NCBI GenBank assembly: GCA_024741835.1
Contig: JAENRP010000279.1
Span: 389-59,021, forward strand
Direction: 5' to 3'
Length of the DNA stretch: 58,633 nucleotides
Origin: Diplocarpon mali
Lineage: Eukaryota > Ascomycota > Leotiomycetes > Helotiales > Drepanopezizaceae
The translations under genes were made by a program, and so were the position numbers. Below, in pieces: positions 33,221 to 44,530 of this stretch (positions within the stretch are counted from its first letter, which is position 1; the number at the start of each line of letters is the position of its first letter). The notes below the pieces were generated by a model that saw only the letters and a program-made list of their open reading frames with translations, did not search any database and had not been told where the DNA came from.

Positions 33221-33915
33221 CTACGCCACCCATATTCGCTTCAACGCTTCCGTTACACCAACATCGTTAGTCTCAAACTCGTACAAGCCAACACCAGTCA
33301 GAACTGTCCCAGCTCTCAGCGCCCACCAGGCCAGCTTCCTAGTCTTTGGCAGTCGGTGGGTGGGAATATAGTCGATGATGCAGGCTTCGAAGCCAATGTG
33401 CGAGTGGATGAGAATCGAGCCGCAGAGAACGGCGTCCATTGCAGGGTTCAGCGAACCAGCGGCAAATGGAGCTATCGTGAGAGGAACAAGGCCAACGGAT
33501 ATCAGGCGTTCAAAGGTCCAGTGGTAGGAGCCGTGCGATGGGTTCGCAGCTGGTACTGGTGCCGGGTCGTTTGCTGGACGGGTGTTAGCATCTATCTAAT
33601 AGTCATTGATTGGCAAGGGAGCATACCAGTTCCTTGGATAACCTCTGCATCAGACATTAGTACAAATTCGACCAAGCCGGAACATCTCAACTCACGAGGA
33701 AGGGGAGGAAGGATTGCTTTTCTGCTACTGGCGTGGAAAGCTGCCACTCTCATCGATCCTGGCAGAGCATGTTTGGCAGAGGCATCCCGCGCAGCCCACC
33801 TTGGATTATTGATGGCGGGGGAGCTTTTTGAGAGCTTCGTCGAAAGGGCGCGTTTCGTGGAGGCTGCGAGGCAAGTCTTCGGAAGCATGATTGCTGGTTT
33901 TGTAATTGACGCCAT
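33221..33915 (-). CDS. SDH4: Succinate dehydrogenase membrane anchor subunit (CybS)
   Basis: Anchors the flavoprotein and iron-sulfur subunits of complex II in the inner mitochondrial membrane and helps form the ubiquinone and haem sites. Exons on the minus strand: 33696-33915, 33627-33644 (an 18-nt micro-exon) and 33221-33573; introns of 51 and 53 nt. Joins read PPLPQVIQGTANDPAPVPAA, matching the family linker, and give 196 residues. Features: basic presequence up to about residue 60 (ending AAFHASSRK), SYHWTFERLISVGLVPL as first helix, the hallmark ILIHSHIGFEACIIDYIP containing the conserved His and Asp-Tyr, and TVLTGVGLYEFETNDVGVTE at the C-terminus. All key parts are present. The 18-nt exon is easily missed by gene finders. 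It is transcribed away from the MPP-beta gene. Confidence 0.93.
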
Positions 33916-34147
33916 CGTGACGCCCGAGAAATCGAAGTTCCGCAGAGGGAATGTTCTTGAGGGTTGATGGTCCGAGGATTCCTCGCAACTCCCTCGGTAA
34001 CTAGCCGTAGGTGCCCGGATTGGCCTGAGGCTTACGAGGTTATATCGGGTCGACGCCCATTGGCTGCCTGAGCTTCAGAGAAATCACATCGCCGGGCTTC
34101 ACGACTACAGGCCATTCTCCAACTCTACCACCCTCACAATCAACTCC
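33916..34147. promoter_or_regulatory. Shared divergent promoter of SDH4 and MPP-beta
   Basis: Only 232 bp separate the start codons of two divergently transcribed nuclear genes for mitochondrial proteins, so both promoters and 5' UTRs must lie here. A pyrimidine/CA-rich stretch precedes the plus-strand ATG. No clear TATA box or CCAAT element with fixed position, although ATTGGC near 34016 and CCATTGGC near 34057 are inverted-CCAAT-like. Confidence 0.6.
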
Positions 34148-35785
34148 ATGGCGTCCCGGCGGTTAGCTCTCAATCTTACAAAAGGACTGCGCAGCCGCGC
34201 AGCCCTCAACCCAGTCTCGGCATTGAAGAGGGGCTATGCGAGCCCAGTGGTGAAAAGTGGAGTGAAGACGGAATCGACGACACTGTCCAATGGGCTGACG
34301 GTAAGGGCGGAAAGCCAGGGCATCATTCCAGCTGCTGATGCCTTATAGATTGCTACCGAGCACTCGCCATGGGCTCAGACGTCGACCGTCGGTGTGTGGA
34401 TTGATGCGGGATCTAGGGCCGAGACAGACAAGACCAATGGCACCGCTCACTTCCTGGAGCATCTGGCCTTCAAGGTACCAATCAATTGGATTTTGCGTAG
34501 CAGACTCAGGGATTGACTCTGGACTAGGGTACCAGCAAGCGGACGCAGCAGCAATTGGAATTGGAAATCGAGAATATGGGCGGTCACTTGAATGCCTACA
34601 CATCTGTAGGTTAGGATCAACCGGAACAATACAACAGAAGCTAACACATATCGCAGCGTGAAAATACGGTGTACTACGCAAAGGCGTTCAACTCCGACGT
34701 ACCCGCCACAGTCGACATCCTATCCGATATCCTCCTTAACTCAAAGCTCGAGGACTCTGCCATTAACCGCGAACGCGATGTTATCCTCCGGGAATCAGCG
34801 GAGGTCGAAAAACAATTGGAGGAAGTTGTCTTCGACCACCTACATGCGACTGCTTTCCAAGGGCAGCCCTTAGGACGTACCATTTTGGGCCCGGCCGAAA
34901 ACATCCAGAGCATTTCAAGGGATGACTTGACCAACTACATTAAAACAAACTACACTGCTGACCGTATGGTTTTGGTTGGTGCTGGCGGTGTTCCTCACGC
35001 CCAACTTGTTGAGCTTGCTGAGAAGCACTTTTCTGGTCTTGCGACTGAGCCTCATACCGGATCTGCATCAGCAATCGCAGCTGCTCAAAAGGCGAAGCCT
35101 GAATTCGTTGGATCTGAGGTCCGGATTCGTGACGATACTATTCCAACTGCCAACATCGCTATTGCCGTGGAGGGTGTCAGCTGGAAGGATGACGATTATT
35201 TCACTGCTCTGGTTACCCAAGCAATCGTTGGGAACTGGGACAAGGCTATGGGTAATGCTCCCCACATGGGCAGCAAGCTCAGCGGCTTCATCCACAAGAA
35301 CGACTTGGCAAATAGTTTCATGAGCTTTTCCACAAGTTATAGCGATACTGGGTAAGATTTTCGTCTCAATGATGCTTGTCCCTGCTAACAGCCGTAGACT
35401 CTGGGGTATCTACCTTGTTACTGACAAGTTGACTACAATTGACGACCTCGTCCACTTCACACTCCGCGAATGGTCCCGATTATCGTACAACGTTACCGAA
35501 GCCGAAGTCGAGCGCGCCAAGGCCCAGCTCAAGGCATCTATCTTGCTCTCTCTTGACGGCACTACCGCCGTCGCCGAGGATATTGGGCGTCAGATCATCA
35601 CCACTGGCCGCCGCATGGGCCCCGAAGAGATCGAGCGTGTCATCGGAGCCATCACAGAGAAGGACGTCATGAGCTTTGCGCAAAGGAAGCTTTGGGATCA
35701 GGATATCGCCATAAGCGCCGTGGGTTCCATTGAAGGACTTTTAGATTATTCGAGGGTTCGCGCGGACATGAGCAGAAACGCATAG
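34148..35785 (+). CDS. Mitochondrial processing peptidase beta subunit
   Basis: Catalytic subunit of the matrix protease that removes presequences from imported precursors; in Neurospora the same protein is also core I of complex III. Exons: 34148-34300, 34349-34474, 34528-34605, 34657-35351 and 35398-35785; introns of 46-53 nt with standard signals. Product 479 residues. The presequence is basic ([14 protein letters not shown]) with likely cleavage after KRGY. The inverted zinc motif HFLEH lies at residues 85-89, and the third ligand fits Glu165 in RERDVILRE, giving HxxEH-x75-E. Other family blocks: [46 protein letters not shown]-like [25 protein letters not shown] and [12 protein letters not shown]. 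Intact and highly typical. Confidence 0.97.
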
Positions 35786-37748
35786 AGGTAGATTTCAAGC
35801 TGGGTGGAGGCGGGGTTTGACGAGTGTAAAATGCGAGATAGCGCACCTGTACATCTAGTCTTGAAAATTTTTCTCTCTTGAGCGTTACAGTGATTCATAT
35901 ATCTTCGGAGCACAGATATGTGCATATACATGCGGCTATTTGTATGCTGCTATCTGCATGTGTCAGGCATTAGTGACCGTCATATTGACGTTACCAGAAT
36001 CCGCTAAGGCTCGCTTAAGGCCTAAGCGAGTACCGTCAATCCAACCAACCTCTGCCAGAGGGGCAGCGTTAATTTGGGCCTTGGGAAGACCGATACAACT
36101 CACTCCTTAGCTGAAAGATCTTTTATATTGGCTAAATTTTAGATTATGTGTTGCGTACGTCTATTATACTGCAACGGGTAAGCATTATGGCTTGTCAAAT
36201 GCAACGGGTGGGAAGTAGATACCTTCTAACTCAAGCAGGTAGGAATGCCCTCAACGCATCTGTATTCGAATTCGCACATGCGTGAGTGTTATGTCAATTG
36301 AGGCGCTAATCTTATGTCCAGAGCAAAATCACGCAAAAGGGGAAGTTTTACATAACAAGGTCAGAACCTCTAGAAAAGATTCGATGCAATGGAAAAATGA
36401 TGATAGAAAAGCTGATGTCGAATGGTAGATAACACTCGCGGCTTTGGTATCTAACCAGTGTGGAATTTGAAAGTTCTTGTTGTGATATTATGCTCTGACT
36501 AAGTTTTGGAATCGGGTTTTTACTGTGTCTGTGTTTGTTCTTTGTGTGTGTTTTTTTTACATATAAGGTCATAACTTTATACGTTTTCACTCTACACGCC
36601 CTCACTTTATGCTTCCTCACACTATCCATATATTCTTTACATTTCCTAGATTTTTATGTATTTACTCCACACGCCCTAGCTTTGTATTTCCTCACAGTAC
36701 ACGTCCATAATCTGCACCTTTCCGCCTTCGATCCCACTACGACCCCATCCCCAACCGCCTGCTACCTCACGTCCACAACACAAGCCCTCGGCGCTGGACA
36801 TGTTTTTGATCCGACCAAGATCCGATAAACCATTCAATACAGCCAGTCTCCTCGTGATCCCCTCTCACGGGACGTCACTAGCAACAAGAACCAGAAGCCA
36901 ATCTTCTCCTACCACGCCGCCGGAGCAAACCGCAAGCCCGTGCGCGGAAGGCGGCTCCTCCCGGTCGTGCGGGAAGTGGCAGACTCGAGACTGCGATGCG
37001 GATAAAAGCCATTCGGGGGTGGTTATGCCGGGGAGTACGTAGCTGTAGTAAAAGAGGTAGCTGGCTAGAGAAGCTGACGGGCTGGCGACTAGCTTGTGCA
37101 ACACCGAGGCGGGCTCTAGAAAGGAGAATGTAGAGATGAGGAAGTCGAGGGAAATTTTCTCTGCTTTGTCTTTGTCGAGCATGAATACGGTGTATCTACT
37201 AGCGGGTTGTCTCTGATGACGGAGTAGAGACATGTCTAGGCTAGGTATGGCAGGTGTAACATGCCAAGGGAAAAGATATATCGTATGTGCAGCAGTTACT
37301 TGGATAATAGAATTCTTGATCATCGATACTTGATACTTGGAATGGCAACGTGTGTTAGTCTAAGGCCAAGAAAGTTGTCTCGAACTGTAAAATTCATCAT
37401 GATCCGACTGGCTGTGTCAGTCTGAGACTTAACATAGCCTCGTGCAGATTCGAGACGGAGTGGCCGTAGGATCTATTATGATGAAAATAAATTTTGTATA
37501 GCTCACACTAAGGTTAAGATGGCGTGGACAATTAAACGTTTTCTCTTGCTCTTCTTGAAAGGCTTTAGCAAGTGGGGATTGAGAGGGGTTATTTTCTCAC
37601 GCCATATGGACGGCAAGTCTTTTAATTTGTATAAAATAAAAATAAAATTATGTATATATCATTAAAACTAGCCGTCGATATCATAAGAACAGAGCACAAG
37701 CTCGAGTCGCGCTCGAGAACTCCTCAGCTCCAACCTATTCCAGCTCTA
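35786..37748. other. Spacer between MPP-beta and the P450
   Basis: It contains an imperfect inverted repeat at 35984-36040 and then T-rich sequence. A minus-strand frame at 36865-37323 (152 codons, containing AEKISLDFLISTFSFLEPAS) has no recognised family and is not called. From 37440 to 37680 the sequence is AT-rich and resembles a 3' flank. Confidence 0.5.
35984..36040. repeat. Imperfect inverted repeat / potential hairpin
   Basis: Inner perfect arms CTCGCTTA (36010-36017) and TAAGCGAG (36023-36030) around a 5-nt loop; outer arms ATTGACGTTAC (35984-35994) and GTACCGTCAAT (36030-36040) match with one difference. It may be the remnant of a small inverted-repeat element or simply a stable hairpin about 200 bp after the MPP-beta stop. 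Confidence 0.6.
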
Positions 37749-39608
37749 TCACCATCCCTCCACGACCTTTAGCCTCAGATTCATCCCATCTCTCGGCTTT
37801 GTAGTAATCACCCCAGCAGGAACAGGCACCTCCGTTGGATCCGCCATCTCGATTTCGAAAACGCCACAGAAAACCGCCAGCAAGGCCTTCAACTCGGACC
37901 GCGCAAACTTCTCACCAATGCAGCTTCGCGGGCCGTGCAGGAACGTCAGATTCGCGTAGTTACTGGCAACGCCGCCATTGTTGTTCAGCTTGCCCGTGTC
38001 GGCGTCGATCCAGCGCTCCGGGACGAATGCCGCTGCATCGGCGCCCCAGAGGTGCGGCGAGCGATTGATACCCCAGGGCGCGAGGTAGACTTGCGTGCCA
38101 GCCGGCACGATGGTGCCATCTATAGTGGTGGGGCGTACGGCGACGCGTATGGTGGTTGGCACGGTGGGGTAGAGCCGGATGACTTCGCTTGTGATGCCGT
38201 GCAGATATGGGAGGTTCTCGAGGATGTTGGCTGTGTCAAGGGAGGAATCCCAGGCCGCAGACGGTGATGGCAGGCTTGCTCGTACCTCTTCCCGGAGTTT
38301 GCGCTGAACCTCGGGGTTGATGGCGAGGAGGTGTGTGGCCCACGTAAAGGCTGAGGAGGTGGTTTCGTGGCTGGGTGAGTTAGTGCTGTTTTTCTGGTTC
38401 TCGTCTTGAATAAGGGAGCGGAATATGCGGAAAAGAGACTTACCCAGCAGCGATGAATGTCAGCAACTGATCAATCAACATCTCGTCGGAGAAATTATTC
38501 GACTTGATCAACAAAGACAGGATATTAACCGTTTGTTCCTTATCATCCTTCGTAAGTAAATTCTTCTTCTCTTGTAGCAACTGCTGGCACACGCCTCTCA
38601 GCGCACCCATCGTAGTCTCCAGCGTCTCGTTGAGCCGCCACGGCAACTTCTTCACAAAAGCCGGCGAGAAAATCAGATTCATGCCGAAGAACATGGCTTT
38701 TTCTGCCGTTGGCTCGAGAATCTCCTCGTAGTTGGCAACGAGCTCGTCGTCGGTGTTGTGTAGCGAATTAAAATCGCGGCCGAGCCCTGCGACACCGATG
38801 ATGTCCATGGTGACCTTGTTCGCCCAGTGGTTGACCTCCACCACGCCAGACTCATTGCCCTTCTCAGAAACCTGTACTGGCGCGGGGTTGTTGTGAATCT
38901 CGGCCTTGATCCTGTCCGTCATTTCCCAGGCCTTTTTCCAGAACACCGGGATCAGGTCCCTGATATGGCGAAAGCTGAAGGCGGGTGCTACATGCTTGCG
39001 CTGGAACTTATGCGCGTCTCCTTCGACGATGATGAGTCCATCGCCGAGAATAATGCGCAGGAAGCTACGTAACTCTTTAGGCTTCTCAAAGTCGTAGCTT
39101 TTGTGTACGAGCACTTCGCCCAGGGAGGAGGGGCCCGTGAGAAGCAGGTTGTCGGACCCGAAGAGCCCAGGAAATCGGATCAGGCCGTCGTTGGGGATCT
39201 CGGTTATGTACTTCAGGAAGAGCTCACCGACTTGTCGGCGCCTGATGAGCTGTGAAGGGCCGAGTCCAGGGATGAGACCGGACTTGAAGTTTGTTAGCCT
39301 TCGCTCTTCCTCCTTTTCTTCTCTTCTCTACTCCGCTCTTCTTTTCTCTTCGAACTTCGGTAGAGAATATGTAAATGGACTAGGGAAGAAGGACAGACCT
39401 TGGGCTGGGGCAGATGCCGTAGAGGACTTGCGAAGTTTGGATAAATGAATAATTTCCAGACTACCCAGGAGCCAAAGACACCAGCTGCTGTTACTAGGTA
39501 AAGTGTAGTAAGTTTCGTCTCCGCGAAAAGCTCAGGAAGTAAGATGGCTTTGAGCAAGCAGATGCATGCAGATCCCAAGGTCAATAGAAGGGGAGTTGGG
39601 GGAGCCAT
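37749..39608 (-). CDS. Cytochrome P450 monooxygenase
   Basis: Haem-thiolate monooxygenase, probably anchored in the ER and reduced by cytochrome P450 reductase. Minus-strand exons: 39399-39608, 38444-39282 and 37749-38370; introns of 116 and 73 nt (GTCTGT...CTAACAAACTTCAAG; GTAAGT...CCCAG). Product 556 residues from ATG 39606-39608. The open frame extends about 20 codons further upstream without another ATG, so I use this start. N-terminal membrane helices lie within the first 60 residues, then HLPQPK and GLIPGLGP at the hinge. The I-helix motif AAGHETTSSAF is at about 348-358 and forms only after splicing; K-helix ExxR is Glu412-Arg415; FVPERW follows; the haem loop FLHGPRSCIG has its Cys at about 500. 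All core motifs are intact. Subfamily and substrate unknown. It stands alone with no backbone synthase nearby, so xenobiotic or lipid oxidation is as likely as secondary metabolism. Confidence 0.95.
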
Positions 39609-41927
39609 AGCAAATACAACACCGCCTGGCGGGAGGAATGACAACAAGAGAAGGCCGGCAATGCTCAACTCTGAGGATTGTAGAAGTATATAAACAGCGG
39701 TGTGGCCACACTCAAAGACTCGGCATCGAGCTTAGTGGATTATAGCTCCGACGGCGTTCGCATTTCTTTCCTTTCGAGCTCGGCTTGATGTCATCACATG
39801 CTCCTCGTTTCAGCCCTTGCTGGATTGCGTGGGCCGGCTGTGCTGTGTTTGGCATTGCCTCGCGATGTTTGAGCAAGCCCAATAGCCCGGATTGCGGGGG
39901 TTTGGGGGTCGTCAGGCTTGTGGAGTTGAGTGGGAGATTCCCGGCCAACTTCACCAGGTCCTGCGCCTGGCAGGTCTTGTGGATGTCGAGATAGAGAGTT
40001 TCAAGCTCCGGCGACGTGCCTCATCTTTCTCAATGCGTGCTGAACTGGGCATGATGCGTGGTTCCATCGATGCGAGGCTTGAGCAGAATGGGCCTTGTTC
40101 GGAGAGGAGCCGCGGTTGGAGAATTCCCTTAGGCCCGTACGAACGCCACACTAGGTCACATGCAGTAGGCTAGGGTCAGGTGACTGTATCCAGACACGTG
40201 AATATAGAATGCTCGGGGACGATCTAGTACTTGAATACAATCTATCTATTAACAAGTCCTCATCTAGGCGTCGAGATGCGATTAATCAAACACCTAGTGT
40301 ACCAACCTCCCACAGCCTTGTTGTGTAAGAGTAAGTCCGGAGAAGCTGGCGAAGCGAAGCGCTAGCTAAAGCATATCACGACGACATCGAATCAGTATTT
40401 GTATACAATGCAACGCCTTGGATATTGCTTACTTCTCCGAATGAATAATAGCTTTGGATCTGAATGCTCTACATTAGCACTTCGTCTAAGCCTCTTAGAC
40501 CCATTATTCTACCAACTCTAGGCCCCAGGACTCAAAAAGATAAATAAGCATATTTATATCATTCAACTAAATTACTAGTCCTTTGATATCTAGCTTGTAA
40601 TCCTCTTCTAGAAAATCAAGCTCTTCGTTCTTTGGGTTTCCAAATACCTAGTAATAGTGGCTGCCTATCTTGGGAGTTCCCTCAAAGCTGGCCTCGTACT
40701 GCTTATATGTAAGAAAGAGGCTAGTGCAATAGCCAGTTGAAGTGGCGCGTCCAGGTACCGAGAGCATTCATTTTGTCCCAAACTTCAATTGACTTCGCTT
40801 GCCGGCCGGTTCCAAAACAACTTAAAACTCTTACACAGATCGCTCTGCATTATTCTTTACCCACAACATCCCACTCCTCCGCGTAAGTACGAACCACGCG
40901 ATTTCGATTCTAACCTCTCTACTTAACTACCATTCTCCCCTGTCGCCAACAAACAAAGGATGCCGTATTTGCTAACAACGGGCAGCCTGCAACATATCCG
41001 CAAGGTCTGCCCGTCTCTCATATGTCCAGAACCAGCATCATTCCTGTAGACCCCTTACTCCCCAAAACAAATCTTAGTGGAAATACCTGACCAGAGGACA
41101 CTCTGGTAATCACATACGGGGTCTTCTGGTGGAGAATGAAGAGGAGTGATTGCTAAAGGCCGGATGGATTCCATGCTTGCGTGGAATGTTTTTCCCGATA
41201 TGTGAATTCTTTTCTTTGGATTTTTCCTTTATAAGAATTTTTTTCCCCACTCCAAATCACTTCTTTACATGGCATGGACTTTCTTTGGGAGGCTTGCCTC
41301 GAATCGCGGTTGAATTGACGAGTCTGTAAGACACGTAAATTCAGATCGAATTGGCAGCCTGTATGATTTGCAAGTCAGCATACCAAAGCCAAGTATGAAT
41401 ATACTTCGCGAATGAGAATTTTCGTCTCGCTACGCTTGACACCTGCCGTCTAAATTGGCCAAGGTGAAGAAACACGATATTCTAGTGGTCACAGGAGCGT
41501 GTTCCTCAAAAGCTGACCTGGAGCTAGCTTCGGAGCTTCGACATGTATTTCAGCCGAAGACGCAAAAATGCAGGTTGACCTTGTAAATAGTGATACTCGA
41601 GGTCATAGCAGCTTTACAAGAGGGTCTGGGACAACAGAAGCGCTTATTTATGGCGGCAATCAAACCCAGAAATCTTTATCCACAAAGGGCTCTTGGTTTA
41701 TCATTGGTTCAACTCCGTCAGTACCGAATCCAACCCGCGCAAAGAATACAAATGAAAAAAGACTAAGTTGGCTATCAATAAAGAAACTGGCCACGAGGAA
41801 TCAAATTCTCAACTGGTTACCCTGACGAGGCTTCGGCTTCACATTTTGACTTCGGCGAACAGGCAAAGACTTCTCTCCTCAAGCAACCCCTTCTCAGGCT
41901 CTCTCCACTAGAATCCGTTAGCAAGAA
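39609..41927. other. P450 upstream region passing into the AT-rich island
   Basis: From about 40,200 the sequence turns AT-rich with many in-frame stops on both strands. An 85-codon plus-strand frame at 41568-41825 is preceded by SDR-like VTGACSSKADLELASELR in another frame at about 41490-41545, too short to call. No gene supported. Confidence 0.45.
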
Positions 41928-42978
41928 TTATAAAAACGTTGACCAAGTCCGGAGAAGATGTTTGCATACGCTCGTAAGAATCGCATCAACAACATTATTG
42001 TTGAAGAGCTTGTCCTTCTTGATCTCGTCATATATGACTTCGTAGCAGCCATCCAGGGTCTCATTTCCTTCTAGTGTGTCCTCGAACATCAAGTAGTACC
42101 CGGATTCCTCGGCCCGGACGTTCGAGGCAGCACCGTATTCGGACTGTAGGAACGAGACAGTGTCTCCCCTAACCTTTGCAGAGTCGGAACAACCGACGAC
42201 TATGTATCAGGGTCTGTTGCACTTTGCAGCGACTGTGAGGCTCTCGACGAGGTCGGTTTGGTGGTCGAGAGCGGGGTCTGCGAGGTCTGGCTTCGGTGCG
42301 GCTGGGACGAGGCGGAGCTTCTTAGCGATTCCAGTCTCGCTCTGAGGAAGCTTGTGCTTGGAAGGGGTCGCTAGAATCTCGAGGTTAATCTAAAACAGAT
42401 ATTAGTAAGATCCGAGGGTATGTTTCCTCAAAATCAAAGACAGCCATATATTTGTTTTAAATTGTAATGTAACTCTTATCTCAGAATTATCATTATTCCC
42501 ATCCGCTGCACCCATCAAGGCTCGGCCCTTTGCACTTAAGACATTCTTGCGGGCTTGGGCTCAGGCTCAGAGGAAGGAACACGAGGCTTTCGGACAGAGG
42601 CACTTTTTACGTGTAAGTTGCCTTCGTCGAGGCATACAGAGAGGGGCACTTGCGAGGCAGCATTGGCACTCTTCTTGCAATCCTCGAGCTCCTCTCTCTC
42701 CTCCGCGATCAAGCCCTCGAGGTGCTGGATATCAGCGTACAGGACCGTATTCCAGTAGCTGTGTTTGGGGTTCGCGGCGGCGAAAAGCTAGACCTTTTCA
42801 ATCTCCCCAGTAGGATTGCTGGATCATCTTACTTGATATTCTCTCTTGTTGTGCGCTTGTATCGCTCATCATCAGCTACGCTTTTAACGAGTTGAGATTT
42901 GTTGCCTTCGCTCAGCAGGTCGCGGTGCTTACACTCGTTCTTCAGGTCCTCCTCCGCCCAGTCTTTGTATGAATCCAT
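41928..42978 (-). pseudogene. Broken gene with N-terminal SAP-like domain
   Basis: The reading starts at ATG 42976-42978 with DSYKDWAEEDLKNECKHRDL followed by LSEGNKSQLVK, matching the SAP pattern (Leu-rich first helix, R/HGL-like turn, GNK-xxLV). ERYKRTTRENIK then meets a TAA, followed by DDPAILLGRLKRS. After a frameshift, HSYWNTVLYADIQHLEGLIA and EEREELEDCKK continue, then a Pro-rich linker ending in TAA just after PEPKPARMS. A further block (LRLVPAAPKPDLADP, then a TGA after CNRP) leads to a well-preserved C-terminal part containing YYLMFEDTLEGNETLDGCYE and VIYDEIKKDKLFNN, ending TAA at 41928-41930. At least three stops and one frameshift. The C-terminal domain is not one I can name. It probably encoded a DNA- or chromatin-associated protein. 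Confidence 0.6.
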
Positions 42979-43298
42979 CGCGAAGAGCGAATTTGGGCAC
43001 GTGCAAATGATCTTGTTGGTGTTATGGGGAAAAGGAGTTCTGCGAATGGTGTCAGAGTCAGGTGTAGGTGTCGGATTGGCACTGGTCTCTCGGCAAATTT
43101 TATTACAGTTAATGAATGGCTTAGCGATATCAAGCTAGCGGGAAAATATCTGAGTAAACATAACTCCAATTGATATTATCATTTTTTAAGGTCACACTGA
43201 TGGAGAGGGTTTCAAGTGTATAGAAAGAGCTCGTATTAGCAACGCTATTTCTCACCTCGAAAGCATCCTCCATCTACCAGCTACAAGAGCCTCCTATC
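42979..43298. other. Short spacer inside the AT-rich island
   Basis: Between the start of the SAP-like remnant and the 3' end of the orphan gene. Nothing recognised. Confidence 0.5.
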
Positions 43299-44530
43299 TT
43301 ATAAGATGAATGACTCTGGCCGTGTTGAAAGTCTCAGCTGCGGAATTGGCGGTCTTTCAAGCTCAATGTTGTCCAGATCAACCTCCACTGCAGCCTGCCA
43401 GTCCTTTAGATACTGCACGGTATCCACCGCCATTTTACCACGATACATGACCGACCAGCTCTTGAGAAAAGCCCAGCACTCCTTAAAGTTCCTCCACTGC
43501 ATTAACGTTAGCGCGTTGATTGGAGAAGTTCTAACACAAGATTATGTACTAAGAACAATCTTGGATCATCAGAGTACTGGTTTAAAGGCAATTTTCGGAC
43601 TCGAGGGAGTGTAGGTGCGGACCAATACATACCGCCGACTCGTTACTGTTCAGTAATACTGCATGCTCCGCTGTCGGTGCTTCAATCCATATGACCATGA
43701 GGCCATATCGAGAACGCTGATACATAATACGGGCGACGGGGTAGAAATGGGTTCTGATGACTTTGAAGTACTCCTGGCCCTTGCCGCAGAATCTTTGAAA
43801 GCCGTTGACGGCGGTGCAGATAATGGCATAGTAGGGAAGGCCTTCAAATGTATCAGCTTCAAATGTGTGAGGTAAGTGCAACATTGGAAAGGGTTTTGCT
43901 GATAAAAAAATATCCTCATCTCAAGGTCGTACCTGTTTTCGTATCCCAACCATGGAAAGGCACAAAGGAGTTTCCCTTAATTTTTAAGATGGCGGCGCGA
44001 GCCTCGTCACGCAGTCTATCGGTCTCACCATCACCGGTAAGTAAAATGACCGGGAAATGTTCGACGGGAGAGGACGTAGATAGGTGCGACACTGTGTCTT
44101 GAAGTTTGACGACAACAGAAGATGAGGGTTGAGGCATGGTGTTTGGAACGTCTATCTTGGTAGGATAAGACCCAGGAAAGTCGAGACCTGGCCCTGCGTG
44201 AAATTAGAAGAGGCCTTTCACCACAGTTACCAGGAAGCATGACGTACAGTGCTTGTCCCAGATCCAGAACTCAAGCATGAACTGCTGTATGGCTTGATCG
44301 GAAACCTTGAAGCTCTCATCATTCAGAACCCGAATTCGAGTCTTCTGGACAGTTCCCCAGAGACGAGCTTGCTCGTAAGTCATGCCACACGCATCAGCCT
44401 TCGAATCAGTCTCGCCTTTGATCAAATTGAACATGAAAGGAAGCCGGGAGTCGTATTCGTAGCCAACGGTTGATGGAGAAATAGAGTTACCGGGTGCGAA
44501 CAGTGCCAAAGCGGAGTTGTGGTGAGACAT
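43299..44530 (-). CDS. Intact four-exon orphan protein (316 aa) inside the AT-rich island
   Basis: Family unknown. Minus-strand exons 44248-44530, 43933-44193, 43633-43841 and 43299-43496, with introns of 54, 91 and 136 nt. All donors (GTACGT, GTACGA, GTATGT) and acceptors (CGCAG, GAAG, TGCAG, the last after GCTAACG) fit, and all joins keep frame. Product 316 residues from ATG 44528-44530. Notable stretches: MSHHNSALALFAPG start, LIKGETDSKADACGMTYEQA, FMLEFWIWDKHWPGLDFPG (formed by the first join), a mid-region resembling an alpha/beta fold (PVEHFPVILLTGDGETDRLR), VARIMYQRSRYGLMVIWIEA, and a Trp-rich WRNFKECWAFLKSWSVMYRG near the C-terminus. No signal peptide. It is striking that it has no stops while its neighbours are decayed, so it is either under selection or a recent arrival. 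Confidence 0.65.

Noticed and set aside
37749..44530. Secondary-metabolite gene cluster built around the P450
   Set aside because: No polyketide synthase, peptide synthetase, terpene cyclase or pathway regulator is present nearby in the window.
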